Shown in pieces: positions 17,806 through 28,934 of a stretch of 64,000 nt of DNA (position 1 is the stretch's first letter; the number at the start of each line of letters is the position of its first letter). Location of the stretch: positions 367,874-431,873 of the forward strand of contig JADJTR010000003.1 of assembly GCA_016711085.1 (NCBI GenBank), in the 5' to 3' direction. The translations under genes were made by a program, and so were the position numbers. Under the pieces are notes generated by a model. It saw only the letters and a list, made by a program, of their open reading frames with translations. It was not told the DNA's origin and did not search any database. The stretch comes from Phyllobacteriaceae bacterium. Its GTDB lineage: Bacteria > Pseudomonadota > Alphaproteobacteria > Rhizobiales > Rhizobiaceae.

Positions 17806-18759
17806 ATGCTTGAGTGGGCTCACCGGTTTTCGCGTTTCGACGGCCGCGACCAGGATGTTTCCGGCGGCGGCATGACGGAAGTGTCTCCCGAACCGCCTCG
17901 CCATGGCGTCGCGCTGGCGCTCGGCGGCGGCGCGGCGCGGGGCTGGGCCCACATCGGCGTATTGCGCGCCCTCGACGAAGCCCAAATCGCCATCGACATG
18001 ATCGCCGGCACCTCGGTCGGCGCGCTGGTCGGCGGCTGCTATCTCGCCGGCAAGCTCGACCAGTTGGAGGAATTCGCCCGCTCGATCACGCGCCGGCGCA
18101 TGTTCTCGCTGTTCGATTTCCGTTTTGCCGGCGACGGCCTGCTCGGCGGCATGAAGCTCGACGCCAAGCTGCGCCAGCACATCGACGGCGTGCGCTTCGA
18201 GGATCTGTCGAAACCGTTCGTCTGCGTGGCGACGGAATTGAAGACCGGCCACGAAGTATGGCTCACTTCCGGCGCGATCGTGCCGGCCATGCGCGCCTCC
18301 TATGCGCTGCCCGGCGTGTTCACGCCGGTCTCCTGCAACAAACGCACGCTGATCGACGGCGCCATGGTCAATCCGGTGCCGGTCTCGGTTTGCCGCGCGC
18401 ACGAGCAGCGCCTCGTCGTCGCCGTGAACCTGCACTACGACCATTTCGGCCGCAGCGCCGTGGTCAAACACGCGGCCGAGGAGCCGAAGGCGGCCGCCGC
18501 GCAGGACGACCCCGGCGAACTCGACACCGGCCAGCGCATGGGCATCACCGGCGTGATGATCGAAGCCTTCAACATCGTGCAGGACCGCATTCTGCGCGCC
18601 CGGCTCGCGGGCGATCCGCCCGACATGTCGCTGCATCCGAAGCTCTCCGGCATCGGCCTGTCGGAATTCCACCGCGCCGACGAAGCCATCCGCCTCGGCT
18701 ATGAGGCGACGATGGCGCGCATGGACGACATCAAGCGCATGCAGACCGTGATGGCGTGA
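17806..18759 (+). CDS. Patatin-like phospholipase family protein
   Basis: A serine acyl hydrolase of about 317 residues. The oxyanion hole is LGGGAARGWAHIGVL, the nucleophile elbow is IAGTSVGALVGG, and the catalytic aspartate is in LIDGAMVNPVP. These match the RssA/NTE-like bacterial patatins, which act on lysophospholipids or acyl-lipids. I chose the ATG at 17806 because a strong AGGAGG lies at 17795-17800. It is convergent with recJ, ending 5 bp from it. Confidence 0.92.
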   Translation: MLEWAHRFSRFDGRDQDVSGGGMTEVSPEPPRHGVALALGGGAARGWAHIGVLRALDEAQIAIDMIAGTSVGALVGGCYLAGKLDQLEEFARSITRRRMFSLFDFRFAGDGLLGGMKLDAKLRQHIDGVRFEDLSKPFVCVATELKTGHEVWLTSGAIVPAMRASYALPGVFTPVSCNKRTLIDGAMVNPVPVSVCRAHEQRLVVAVNLHYDHFGRSAVVKHAAEEPKAAAAQDDPGELDTGQRMGITGVMIEAFNIVQDRILRARLAGDPPDMSLHPKLSGIGLSEFHRADEAIRLGYEATMARMDDIKRMQTVMA

Positions 18760-18763
18760 GGGC

Positions 18764-20554
18764 TCACCCCGCCTCAGCCGCATCCACAATCCGCAATTGC
18801 GGGCTCGCCTGACCGTTGAAGTGGTTGACCGACAAATTGCCGGCGACATGGATCGGCTGTCCGCGATGCTTCATCAGGAAATCGCCGAGCGGCGTCCTGT
18901 CGGCCCGCCAGGCCATGGCGACAAGTTTCGCGCCGGCTTGCGAGGCGAGGACGACACGCAGATGTCCGCCGGCCCCGACGGCGCGACAATCGGCGACGCG
19001 GTGATGGGCAAACGCCAGCACCGGGGCCGGATGGCCCCGGCCGTAAGGTCCGGCCTTGTCCATTTCGTCCAGGAACGCCAACGTCGCGCCGTCGGCGGCC
19101 ATCATGGCGTCGATTTCGACCGTGTGGTCGGCGACGAGCCGGCCGACAGCGTGGGCGGCGCGCGCCTCGAAGAAGGCGCGCAGTTCGCCGAGTCTTGATT
19201 TCTCGACCGTGATGCCCGCCGCCATGGCGTGGCCGCCGCCCTTGACGAGAATTCCCGCTTCGACCGCCTCGCGCACCAGATGGCCGAGATCGAAGCCGGC
19301 AATCGAACGCCCGGACCCGGCGCCGACGCCGTTGGCGTTGAAATGGATCGCGAATGCCGGCCGGCCGGAATGCTCCTTCAGCCGCGCCGCGATCAGGCCG
19401 ACGATGCCCGGATGCCATTTGTCCGATGCGGTGACGATCACTGTCGGCGGATTGGCCGACGAGAGCTCGGCGTCGGCTTCCGCCTTCGCCTCGGCCAGCA
19501 TCGCCTGTTCCATCGCCTGACGCTCGGCATTCAGTTCGTCGAGACGCTGGGCGATCGGCATGGCGTGCGACGGGTCGTCGAGGGTGAGCAGGCGCGCGCC
19601 GAGCGCGGCGTCGCCGATGCGGCCGCCGGCGTTGATGCGCGGACCGATGAGAAAACCGAAGTGGAAGGCGTTGAGCGGTTCGCCGATGCGCGCCACTTTC
19701 GACAGGGCGGCAATGCCGGCGTTTTCGAGCCGGCGGGCCTGCAGCAACCCCTTGACGACGAAGGCGCGGTTGACGCCCTTCAACGGCACGACATCGCAAA
19801 CGGTGGCGAGGCCGACGAGGTCCAGACCTTTCAGCAGGTCCGGCCCCTTCACGCCACCCGAAGCGAGAAGGCGCGAGACCTGCACGAGGACGAGGAAGAC
19901 AACGCCGGCGGCGCAGAGATGCCCCTGCCCCGACAGATCATCCTCCCGGTTCGGATTGACCACGCCGGCGCATTCCGGCAGCGGCCCTCCGATCTGATGG
20001 TGGTCGATGACAACGACGTCCGCCCCTGCTTCGACGGCGGCTGCGATGGCGACGCTGCTGTTGGAGCCGCAATCGACGGTGACGATGAGGCGGGCGCGAC
20101 CGGCGAGTTCCCGCATCGCTTCGGGATTGGGACCGTAGCCCTCGAACACGCGGTCGGGGATGTAGATCTCCGCATCGACGCCGAAATGACCGCAATAGCG
20201 CTTCAGCAACGCCGACGAGCACGCCCCGTCGACATCGTAGTCGCCGAAAATGGCGATGCGCTCCTTGCGCCGGATGGCGTCGGCGATGCGGTTGGCCACC
20301 GCAACCATGCCGGTCAAGGTCGACGGATCGGGCAGCAAGTCGCGGATCGTCGGATCGAGAAAGCGTTCGGCCTCGCCGGCCGGCACGCCGCGCCCGGCGA
20401 GAATGCGGCCGATGACGCCGGACAGGCCGTGCGCCTGCTCCATCAGTTGCGCCTCGCGCTCGGCGCGCCGGCCAAGGCGATGCAGCCACGCCGCGCCGGT
20501 TGCGGATTTGGCGACATCGAGAAACAGTCGGCGATCGTCGGCGTCGTGATTCAT
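18764..20554 (-). CDS. recJ: Single-stranded-DNA-specific exonuclease RecJ
   Basis: A 5'-3' ssDNA exonuclease used in recombination and mismatch repair, about 596 residues. DHH-family motifs are IFGDYDVDGACSSALL, VIDHHQIGG and INAGGRIGDAALGARLL, with the DHHA1 motif VKGGGHAMAAG. I chose the ATG at 20554 (MNHDADDRRLFLDVA) over an upstream frame that runs into the end of glpX. It starts 40 bp after glpX and is probably part of the hom-glpX-recJ operon. Confidence 0.95.
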   Translation of the reverse strand: MNHDADDRRLFLDVAKSATGAAWLHRLGRRAEREAQLMEQAHGLSGVIGRILAGRGVPAGEAERFLDPTIRDLLPDPSTLTGMVAVANRIADAIRRKERIAIFGDYDVDGACSSALLKRYCGHFGVDAEIYIPDRVFEGYGPNPEAMRELAGRARLIVTVDCGSNSSVAIAAAVEAGADVVVIDHHQIGGPLPECAGVVNPNREDDLSGQGHLCAAGVVFLVLVQVSRLLASGGVKGPDLLKGLDLVGLATVCDVVPLKGVNRAFVVKGLLQARRLENAGIAALSKVARIGEPLNAFHFGFLIGPRINAGGRIGDAALGARLLTLDDPSHAMPIAQRLDELNAERQAMEQAMLAEAKAEADAELSSANPPTVIVTASDKWHPGIVGLIAARLKEHSGRPAFAIHFNANGVGAGSGRSIAGFDLGHLVREAVEAGILVKGGGHAMAAGITVEKSRLGELRAFFEARAAHAVGRLVADHTVEIDAMMAADGATLAFLDEMDKAGPYGRGHPAPVLAFAHHRVADCRAVGAGGHLRVVLASQAGAKLVAMAWRADRTPLGDFLMKHRGQPIHVAGNLSVNHFNGQASPQLRIVDAAEAG

Positions 20555-20594
20555 GAACGAGACAAAGCCGGAATGCGCGCCGACCGCAAGCAGT

Positions 20595-21557
20595 TCAAGC
20601 GGTTTGCGCCGTATCCGCGAGCTCGGCCGTTGTGCGGCGCAGCGTTTTCGCGCCCGAATCCACCGCAATCGAGCTGACCGAGATGCGTCCTTCGCCAAAG
20701 ATCACGCCGGCCAAAAGCGGGCTGTCGGTCACGGCCGAGGCAGCGAAACGCAACTCGCCCGCGGTCATGTCTTCGGCGGTGAAAAGGCGATGCGGATCGG
20801 CGAAGCCAAGGCGCGCCGCGTTTGCCCGCTTCTCCGCCGAATCGAGAACCAGACGTCCTTCCATGGCCCCGCCGACGCAACGCAGCGCCGCCGCCGCGAG
20901 CGCGCCTTCGCGCGCGCCGCCAACGCCGAGATAGAGATCGACGCCGGTTCGCGTCGGGTCGAGCGCAAAAAGCACGCCGGCGATATCGCCGTCGCCGATC
21001 AAACGGATCCTGGCGCCGGCGGCGCGAACCGCCTCGATCAACCGGCCATGGCGCGGGCGATCGAGGATGCAAACGCCGATCTCGGCAGGCGAAACGCCTT
21101 TCGCCTTGGAAAGGCGGGCGATATTCTCGGCCGGGGACAGTTCAAGCGCCACCGTTCCGGCCGGATAGCCGGGGCCGACGGCGATTTTCTCCATATAGGT
21201 TTCGGGCAGCGCCAACAGCGCGCCCCTGCCCGCAATCACGGCGACCGCCAGCGCGTTCGGCTGATTACGGGCGCATAGCGTCGCGCCATCCAGCGGATCG
21301 AGGCCGAAATCGACAGCTGGTCCGCCGGCCGCGCCGAGGTGTTCGCCGGAATACAACACTTCGCTCGCACCCGCCTCGCCCTCGCCAATGGCGACGATCC
21401 CGCGCACCGCCAGGCGGTTTGCCTCGTCCTGCATGGCGGCGATGGCGGCGCGGTCGGCGGCCTGCTCGTCGCCTCGACCGCGATATCGGGCGGCGGCAAT
21501 CGCCGCGGCCTGGGTCAGGCGAACCGGATCGGGAAAACCATCAAAAGCCAAGGACAT
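20595..21557 (-). CDS. glpX: Class II fructose-1,6-bisphosphatase
   Basis: This enzyme removes the 1-phosphate of fructose-1,6-bisphosphate in gluconeogenesis. It has 320 residues, the normal length. IGEGEAGASEVLYSGE and DFGLDPLDGATLC hold the metal-binding acidic residues, and GDGDIAGVLFAL and GVGGAREGALAAAAL follow. The apparent much longer open frame extending into hom is caused by a frame slip in hom; the true ATG is at 21557 (MSLAFDGFPDP). It lies between hom and recJ in an operon. Confidence 0.95.
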   Translation of the reverse strand: MSLAFDGFPDPVRLTQAAAIAAARYRGRGDEQAADRAAIAAMQDEANRLAVRGIVAIGEGEAGASEVLYSGEHLGAAGGPAVDFGLDPLDGATLCARNQPNALAVAVIAGRGALLALPETYMEKIAVGPGYPAGTVALELSPAENIARLSKAKGVSPAEIGVCILDRPRHGRLIEAVRAAGARIRLIGDGDIAGVLFALDPTRTGVDLYLGVGGAREGALAAAALRCVGGAMEGRLVLDSAEKRANAARLGFADPHRLFTAEDMTAGELRFAASAVTDSPLLAGVIFGEGRISVSSIAVDSGAKTLRRTTAELADTAQTA

Positions 21558-21595
21558 GGGGAACTCGAAAAAAAAGGCGGGCTGTACGACGAGGG

Positions 21596-22808
<1,213 letters not shown>

Positions 22809-22842
22809 GGCCGGCGTCTCCTGAATGCTCGTGAAATTTCGG

Positions 22843-24060
22843 TCAGCGGCGCGCGTTGAACGGCACCACGTTGTGGAGGGTCCGGTCGGCGTTGGAGAGA
22901 AATTTCTTGATGTTGCGCGCCGCCTGACGGATGCGGTGCTCGTTTTCAACCAGGGCCAGACGAACATACTCGTCGCCGTGTTCGCCAAAACCGATGCCGG
23001 GCGCGACCGCCACATCCGACTTTTCCAGCAGCAGCTTGGAGAATTCGAGCGAACCGAGATGGCGGAACTTCTCCGGGATCGGGGCCCAGGCGAACATTGT
23101 CGCCGCCGGGGCCGGTATGGGGAAGCCCGCCTTGGTGAAGGTGTCGACCATGACGTCGCGGCGTTTCTTGTAGATGGAGCGGACTTCCTCGATGTCGGAG
23201 CCGTCGCCATTGAGCGCCGCCGTCGCCGCCACCTGGATCGGCGTAAACGCGCCATAATCCAGATAGGACTTGACCCGTGTCAGCGCGGCGATCAGCTTTT
23301 CGTTGCCGACGGCGAAACCCATGCGCCAGCCGGGCATGGAGAAGGTCTTCGACATCGAGGTGAACTCGACGGCGATGTCGATGGCGCCCGGCACCTGCAG
23401 CATCGAGGGCGGCGGCACGCCGTCGAAATAGATTTCCGAATAGGCCAGATCGGACAGGACGATGATGTCGTGCTTCTTGGCGAAAGCAATCACGTCCTTG
23501 TAGAAATCGAGCGAAGCGACCATCGCCGTCGGGTTCGACGGATAGGACACGATCATGGCGACGGGCTTCGGAATCGAATGCCTGACTCCGCGCTCGAGCG
23601 CCGGAATGAAATGATCGTCCGGCTCGACCGGAATGGAGCGGATGACGCCTCCGGTCATGATGAAGCCGAACGCGTGGATGGGATAGGAGGGATTGGGGCA
23701 AAGCACCACGTCGCCGGGCGCGGTGATGGCCTGCGCCATATTGGCGAAGCCCTCCTTCGAACCCAAAGTGGCGACGACCTGGCGATCGGGATCGAGCTTC
23801 ACGCCGAATCGACGGGCGTAGTAACCGGCTTGCGCCCGTCGCAGGCCCGGAATGCCGCGCGATGACGAATAGCGATGGGTGCGCGGATCGCGCACGACCT
23901 CGACCAGCTTGTCGACGATTGCCGTCGGGGTCGGCAGATCCGGGTTGCCCATGCCGAGATCGATGATGTCGGCGCCGTTGGCGCGCGCGGCGGCCTTGAG
24001 GCGGTTCACCTGCTCGAAAACATAAGGCGGCAGGCGGCGGACCTTGTGAAAATCGTCCAT
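22843..24060 (-). CDS. Class I/II PLP aminotransferase (AlaC / LL-diaminopimelate aminotransferase-like)
   Basis: A 405-residue fold-type I aminotransferase. LGMGNPDLPTP, VVATLGSKEGFAN, CPNPSYPIH and SNPTAM precede the PLP-lysine motif SMSKTFSMPGWRMGFAVG. Databases often call this group LL-diaminopimelate aminotransferase, but related proteins transaminate alanine/glutamate. The position just upstream of hom suggests a role in the aspartate-family pathway. The ATG at 24060 (MDDFHKVRRLPPYVF) fits the usual family start. Confidence 0.9.
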   Translation of the reverse strand: MDDFHKVRRLPPYVFEQVNRLKAAARANGADIIDLGMGNPDLPTPTAIVDKLVEVVRDPRTHRYSSSRGIPGLRRAQAGYYARRFGVKLDPDRQVVATLGSKEGFANMAQAITAPGDVVLCPNPSYPIHAFGFIMTGGVIRSIPVEPDDHFIPALERGVRHSIPKPVAMIVSYPSNPTAMVASLDFYKDVIAFAKKHDIIVLSDLAYSEIYFDGVPPPSMLQVPGAIDIAVEFTSMSKTFSMPGWRMGFAVGNEKLIAALTRVKSYLDYGAFTPIQVAATAALNGDGSDIEEVRSIYKKRRDVMVDTFTKAGFPIPAPAATMFAWAPIPEKFRHLGSLEFSKLLLEKSDVAVAPGIGFGEHGDEYVRLALVENEHRIRQAARNIKKFLSNADRTLHNVVPFNARR

Positions 24061-24146
24061 GGCAATTCCTCGGAAGCGTCGGCGCGCAGGTATCGGCGCG
24101 CCTATACACGCAATCGCATCGGCGCGAAATAGCGCCAAAGGCGCGC

Positions 24147-24527
24147 CTATTTCTCGATTTCCTCCAAGGCCTTGTCGCCGTGGGAAACCGCCAGCTTTTT
24201 CAGCCGCGCGATTTCGGCCGGCGATGCGCCGGCGGAACTGCCCTGCCCGGCGCGGGCGGCGTTCAGGCGGGCGATTTCGGCTGCTTTCTCTTCTTCGCTC
24301 AATTGGCCGGCCGCCGCGTCGGGCCGGACATTGAGGTTGGGAAAAGCGCCCGTGTTGGTCGGACCGTCCACCGTTTCGGCCTCGTCGGGTTTGGGCGTAG
24401 GCACAGGCGGCTCTGATTTCGGTTCGACGACGGCCGCAGTCGGCGCAACATCCTGCAGCGACGCCGTTTTGCAGGCGGCGAGCGCCATCAGGATGATGGC
24501 CCAGGCAGAGCGTCGCGCGAAATGCAT
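24147..24527 (-). CDS. Small putative lipoprotein
   Basis: 126 residues. The N-terminus SAWAIILMALAACKTA is a lipoprotein signal with LAAC as lipobox, so the cysteine at about 19 would be lipidated. The mature part is Pro/Glu-rich (PKSEPPVPTPKPDEAE), then helical and charged (LSEEEKAAEIARLNAARA, PAEIARLKKLA). It is probably attached to the outer or inner membrane and of unknown function. It is divergent from phaC. Confidence 0.7.
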   Translation of the reverse strand: MHFARRSAWAIILMALAACKTASLQDVAPTAAVVEPKSEPPVPTPKPDEAETVDGPTNTGAFPNLNVRPDAAAGQLSEEEKAAEIARLNAARAGQGSSAGASPAEIARLKKLAVSHGDKALEEIEK

Positions 24528-24559
24528 TTCCCCTCTTTCGTGCAAGACGAAGGTTTCGA

Positions 24560-24587
24560 TTGTCCGTCCATGGCATTGCCATGATAT
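24560..24587 (+). promoter_or_regulatory. phaC: Candidate promoter of phaC
   Basis: TTGTCC (24560-24565) and TGATAT (24582-24587) are separated by 16 bp, 42 bp upstream of the GTG start. The match to a housekeeping -35/-10 pair is only partial. An A-rich run follows at 24594-24600. Confidence 0.3.
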
Positions 24588-24628
24588 TGTGTCAAAAAAA
24601 GCGCACACTGGCGCAAGGGAGGAAGTGC

Positions 24629-26465
24629 GTGGCCGACCGCGACCAAAACGCCGGACCGGGTTCGTCCGCGGCAACGCCGCCGGATATCGAACCTTACATG
24701 GTCAAGGAGCCCGAGCAGTTCGCGCGCAATCTGGCGCGCATGGTGGAGCAGGCTGGCAAGGCGGCATCGGCGTGGCTTGAGCCGCGTGAAAAAGGCGTGG
24801 TCCACGACGCCATGGCCGAGCCGGTCGCCGACATGGTGAAAACCTATTCGAAGGTGGCGGAATACTGGATGTCCGATCCCGCCCGCGCCATCGACGCCCA
24901 AACGCGATTGTTTTCTTCATTGCTCGGACTTTGGACCGAACTCGATTCGCAAGGCTGGCGGCGAAAAACCCGAACACCCCGTCGAACCCGATCGCGGCGA
25001 CAAACGGTTCCAGGACCCCGACTGGAGCCGCATCGCACTCTTCGATTTCCTCAAACAGGCCTATCTGGTGTCGACCCGATGGGCGACCGATCTGGTTAGC
25101 GAGGCCGAGGGGTTGGACGAGCGCACCCGCCACAAGGCGGCCTTTTACAACCGCCAGATCGCCTCGGCGCTATCGCCGTCGAATTTTCTCCTGACCAACC
25201 CGGAACTGATGCGCGAGACAGTCGCTAGCAATGGCGAAAACCTCGTGCGCGGCATGAAAATGCTGGCGGAGGACATCGAAGCCGGCAAGGGCGAATTGAA
25301 GCTGCGCCAGTCCGACTATTCGAAATTCAAGATTGGCGAAAACATCGCCATGTCGCCCGGAAAGGTGGTCGCCCGCTCGCTGATCGCCGAAATCGTCCAA
25401 TACGAACCGCTGACCGAAACCGTGTTGAAAAGGCCGCTGCTGATCTGCGCGCCCTGGATCAACAAGTTCTACATTCTCGATCTCAATCCGGAAAAATCGT
25501 TCATCCGGTGGGCGGCGTCGCAAGGCCATACCGTGTTCGTCATTTCCTGGGCCAACCCCGACAAGCGCCATGCGCGCATGGGCTGGGAGGAGTATATCGA
25601 CGGCGGCATTCGTCTGGCGCTCGATGCGATCGAGAAGACGACGGGCGCGAAAGAGGTCAACGCCATCGGCTACTGCGTTGGCGGCACGCTGCTGGCCGCC
25701 GCGCTGGCCCTGTTCGCCCGCGAAGGCGAAAAACGCATCAAATCGGCGACGCTTTTCACCACTCAGGTCGATTTCACCGACGCCGGGGATCTGAAGGTTT
25801 TCGTCGACGACGACCAGATCAAGGCGATCGAGGCCTCGATGGAGGAAAAGGGCTATCTCGATGGCACCCGCATGGCGATGGCCTTCAACATGCTGCGCTC
25901 GGGCGACCTGATCTGGCCCTATGTCGTCAACAATTACATGCGCGGCAAGACGCCGACGCCGTTCGACCTGTTGTACTGGAACGCCGATTCGACGCGGATG
26001 ACGGCGGCGAATCACTCGTTTTATCTGCGCAATTGTTACCTCGACAACGCGCTGTCGGCCGGCAAACTGGTGTTGGCGGGCAAACCGGTCAATCTCGGCG
26101 ACGTGAAGATCCCGATCTACAATCTGGCGGCGCGCGAGGATCACATTGCCCCGGCGCGTTCGGTGTTTGCCGGGTGCCGCTTCTTCGGCGGCGACGTGCG
26201 CTATGTCATGGCCGGTTCCGGGCACATCGCCGGCGTGGTCAATCCGCCGGCGGCCAACAAGTACCAATATTGGACCGGCGGCAAACCGGAAGGCGCATTC
26301 GACGCCTGGGTTGGCGCGGCCAAAGAGAATCCCGGTTCTTGGTGGCCGCATTGGCAAGCCTGGATCGAGAGTCTCGACGATGCGCGCGTATCGGCGCGGA
26401 TTCCCGGCGACGGCGTGAAAACGCTCGGCGACGCGCCGGGCGCCTATGTGAAAGTCCGGGTTTGA
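24629..26465 (+). CDS. phaC: Class I poly(3-hydroxyalkanoate) synthase, frameshifted
   Basis: This enzyme polymerises hydroxyacyl-CoA into PHA storage granules. The lipase-like box is IGYCVGGTLLAAALA with the nucleophilic Cys. Catalytic Asp and His are in NLAAREDHIAPARSVF and AGSGHIAGVVNPP. The length of about 612 codons fits class I. The frame slips near 24955, before DKRFQDPDWSRIALFDFLK. The GTG at 24629 follows an excellent AAGGGAGGAAG site. No phaA, phaB, phaR or phasin gene is adjacent. Confidence 0.95.
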
Positions 26466-26659
26466 CGGACTTACCCCGCGCCATGGGCTCGCCGTCGCAT
26501 TTGCACCTTTTTGTCGCCTCATTTCGATCCTAGCCGGGGTTGCCCGGAGGTCTGCGACAGAGTACGCAGTTTCGGGGGTCTCGGGGATATCCGGCTTAAC
26601 AAGCCTACCGATTTAGCGCCTCGGCCAATCGCCGCGCCGCATTTTGCGAGGGGTAGTCT
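26466..26659. other. Intergenic region between phaC and the M15 peptidase
   Basis: About 190 bp without a convincing gene. A GC-rich self-complementary stretch (CCGGGGTTGCCCGG near 26534-26547) could act in termination after phaC, but no T-run follows. GAGGGG at 26648-26653 serves as ribosome-binding site for the TTG start at 26660. Confidence 0.35.
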
Positions 26660-27859
26660 TTGAAACGCAGCGCGGCGCCGAAATCCGCAGGCCTGGGTCG
26701 TCTTTTGGCGATGCTTGCGCTTTGCGGCGTGGTTGCTTCGTGCAGCGCAACCGGTACGCCTCCGCTTGGAATCAGCAACGCCGGCTTCGCAGCGCCCTCT
26801 CCGGCTGAAATCGCGGCTTCGCCGGATTCCTCGCTGCCGGCCGAAGAAGGTTCGGCCGCGACAGGCACAGCCGACCTTCCCCAAACCGTGGCTTTTCGTC
26901 CGACCGTCAGCCCGATGCGCGCCCCGGAAGCCGCCTTTGCCGCCGCAGAAACGCAGGCAGCCCCAACCTCGACCGCATTGACCGCCACGACCGCGCCATC
27001 GACGGCGCAAATTGTCGATGCGGCCAAGCCTTCGCCGGAAACCGAAATCCGGCTGGCCGCGGTGGAAAACGCGCCAAAGTCCCTGGCGCAGGCCGAAAGC
27101 GAAGCCACTGTTGCGCCGGCGGAAGCCGTTTTGACCGCCAACAGAAGCGCCGAACCGGTTTTTGAAAATGCCCCGGCTGCCCAGCCGGTCAAGAAGAAGG
27201 GCGGCCTTTTTGCCGCCTTCTTTGCAGCGCCCAAGCCGCCGGCCGCCATTGCCACGCCAAAAGCGCCGCGCAATCCGGCCGAAGCCGAAGCCGCTCCGGT
27301 TGTTCTCGCCTCCGCCGCGCCGGATGATGGCGTTTCGCTGCGCGAAGCGCTGACGGGAACAGAATTGCCGGGGGTGCGCAAATCGGCGCTGTTCGAGATT
27401 ACCCGAAAAAACGGCATTGACGACGATTCCGATGTCGACCTGACCGAAGACAACGACGCGCCGGTGCGCATGGCTTCAGCGGCCGGCCTCGCCCGCCTCG
27501 CGCCCAACGGCCTTCTGGTCCAGCACGAGGGCGTCGACACCGCCTGCCTGAAGCCCGCTTTGGTGAAGACGCTGAGGCAGATCGAACGCCACTACGGCAA
27601 ACGCGTCGTGGTGACCTCGGGTTACCGCAGCCCGAGCCACAACAGGCGCGTTCGCGGCGCCCGTAAATCATTGCACATGGCCTGCGCGGCCGCCGACATC
27701 CAGATTTCCGGCGTCGGTAAGTGGGAGCTGGCGCGCTATGCCCGCACCATGGCCGGACGCGGCGGCGTCGGCACCTATTGCCACACTGAATCGGTCCATA
27801 TCGATGTTGGCCCGGAACGCGATTGGAACTGGCGCTGCCGTCGTTCCAAACGCGGCTGA
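26660..27859 (+). CDS. Lipoprotein with C-terminal M15A/YcbK-like peptidase domain
   Basis: 399 residues starting at TTG. The N-terminus LLAMLALCGVVASCSATG is a lipoprotein signal. Residues about 30-260 are a low-complexity Ala/Pro/Glu-rich linker. The C-terminal 130 residues are a zinc D-Ala-D-Ala-type peptidase: VTSGYRSPSHNRRVRGA, SLHMACAAADIQISG and ESVHIDVGPERDWNW supply the His/Asp/His zinc ligands. It probably trims cell-wall peptides from a membrane tether. The long linker would let it span the periplasm. Confidence 0.88.
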   Translation: MKRSAAPKSAGLGRLLAMLALCGVVASCSATGTPPLGISNAGFAAPSPAEIAASPDSSLPAEEGSAATGTADLPQTVAFRPTVSPMRAPEAAFAAAETQAAPTSTALTATTAPSTAQIVDAAKPSPETEIRLAAVENAPKSLAQAESEATVAPAEAVLTANRSAEPVFENAPAAQPVKKKGGLFAAFFAAPKPPAAIATPKAPRNPAEAEAAPVVLASAAPDDGVSLREALTGTELPGVRKSALFEITRKNGIDDDSDVDLTEDNDAPVRMASAAGLARLAPNGLLVQHEGVDTACLKPALVKTLRQIERHYGKRVVVTSGYRSPSHNRRVRGARKSLHMACAAADIQISGVGKWELARYARTMAGRGGVGTYCHTESVHIDVGPERDWNWRCRRSKRG

Positions 27860-27929
27860 TTTCCGCGCCAAAAGCCGTTTCGACGGGGTTGCCCCTGCGC
27901 GCGAAGCCATCTATATGCGGGCCATGGAC

Positions 27930-28004
27930 GCGCCCATCGTCTAGCGGTCAGGACACCGCCCTTTCACGGCGGTAACAGGGGTTCGATTCCCCTTGGGCGT
28001 ACCA
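27930..28004 (+). tRNA. tRNA-Glu (anticodon TTC)
   Basis: A complete cloverleaf. The acceptor GCGCCCA pairs with TGGGCGT, the anticodon arm CCGCCCTTTCACGGCGG carries TTC, and the T arm is AGGGGTTCGATTCCCCT. CCA is encoded at 28002-28004. It lies between the M15 peptidase and map on the same strand. Confidence 0.95.
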
Positions 28005-28087
28005 TTTCCTTCACATTTCCCGGCAGCGAACCAACTTGCCGCATGCCGCATTCAATGCCATGTGAAGCCTGTCCGAACGGAAACGCC

Positions 28088-28921
28088 ATGGTCACCTATC
28101 TCGAAGCGGCGAACGCGCCGCTGAAAAACACCGGCCAGATCAAGCTCTACGGCGACGACGCTTTCGCCGGGGTTCGTCTCGCTTCGCGTCTCGTCGCCGA
28201 TTGTCTCGACGCACTGGCGCCGATGGTGGTTCCAGGGCTGACGACGGCGGCGATCGACCGCTTCGTCTTCGAATTCGGCATGGACCATGGCGCCCTGCCC
28301 GCAACGCTGAATTATCGCGGCTACCGCAAATCCTCTTGCACATCGATCAATCACGTCGTTTGCCATGGCATTCCCGACGAAAAGCCGCTGCGCGACGGCG
28401 ACATCATCAATATCGATGTGACCTATATCCTCGATGGCTGGCACGGCGATTCGAGCCGCATGTACCCGGTCGGCGCGCTGAAGCGCGCCTCCGAACGCCT
28501 GTGTGAAGTCACCTATGAATGCCTCATGGCCGGCATTGCCGCCGTCCGTCCGGGCAACCGCACCGGCGCCATCGGCGCGGCCATCCAGGCGCATGCCGAA
28601 AAGGAGCGCTGCTCGGTGGTGCGCGATTTCTGCGGCCATGGCGTCGGCCTGTTGTTCCACGACGCGCCGAACATCCTGCATTACGGCAGCCCGTCGGAAG
28701 GCGTGGAGATGCGGCCGGGGATGATCTTCACCATCGAGCCGATGATCAATCTCGGCCGTCCGCATGTGAAAGTGCTGTCTGACGGCTGGACGGCGGTGAC
28801 CCGCGACCGTTCGCTGTCGGCCCAGTACGAGCACACGATCGGTGTGACCGAGACGGGCTGCGAGGTTTTCACGTTGTCGCCGAAAGACCTCGATACGCCG
28901 GGCATTACACCGCGAATTTGA
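28088..28921 (+). CDS. map: Type I methionine aminopeptidase
   Basis: This enzyme removes the initiator methionine from nascent proteins. It has 277 residues from the ATG at 28088 (MVTYLEAANAP). The five metal ligands are recognisable: Asp in INIDVTYILDGWHGDSS (two), His in GHGVGLLFHDAPNI, Glu in FTIEPMIN and Glu in QYEHTIGVTE. YRKSSCTSINHVVCHGIP is the substrate pocket. An in-frame ATG at 28043 would add 15 residues with no conservation evident. It is convergent with the DUF1467 gene. Confidence 0.95.
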   Translation: MVTYLEAANAPLKNTGQIKLYGDDAFAGVRLASRLVADCLDALAPMVVPGLTTAAIDRFVFEFGMDHGALPATLNYRGYRKSSCTSINHVVCHGIPDEKPLRDGDIINIDVTYILDGWHGDSSRMYPVGALKRASERLCEVTYECLMAGIAAVRPGNRTGAIGAAIQAHAEKERCSVVRDFCGHGVGLLFHDAPNILHYGSPSEGVEMRPGMIFTIEPMINLGRPHVKVLSDGWTAVTRDRSLSAQYEHTIGVTETGCEVFTLSPKDLDTPGITPRI

Positions 28922-28934
28922 AGCCGAGGCAGCG

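Noticed and set aside
22843..24060. Confident assignment as dapL
   Set aside because: The sequence fits a broad aminotransferase group that includes AlaC, so a dapL symbol would overstate the evidence.
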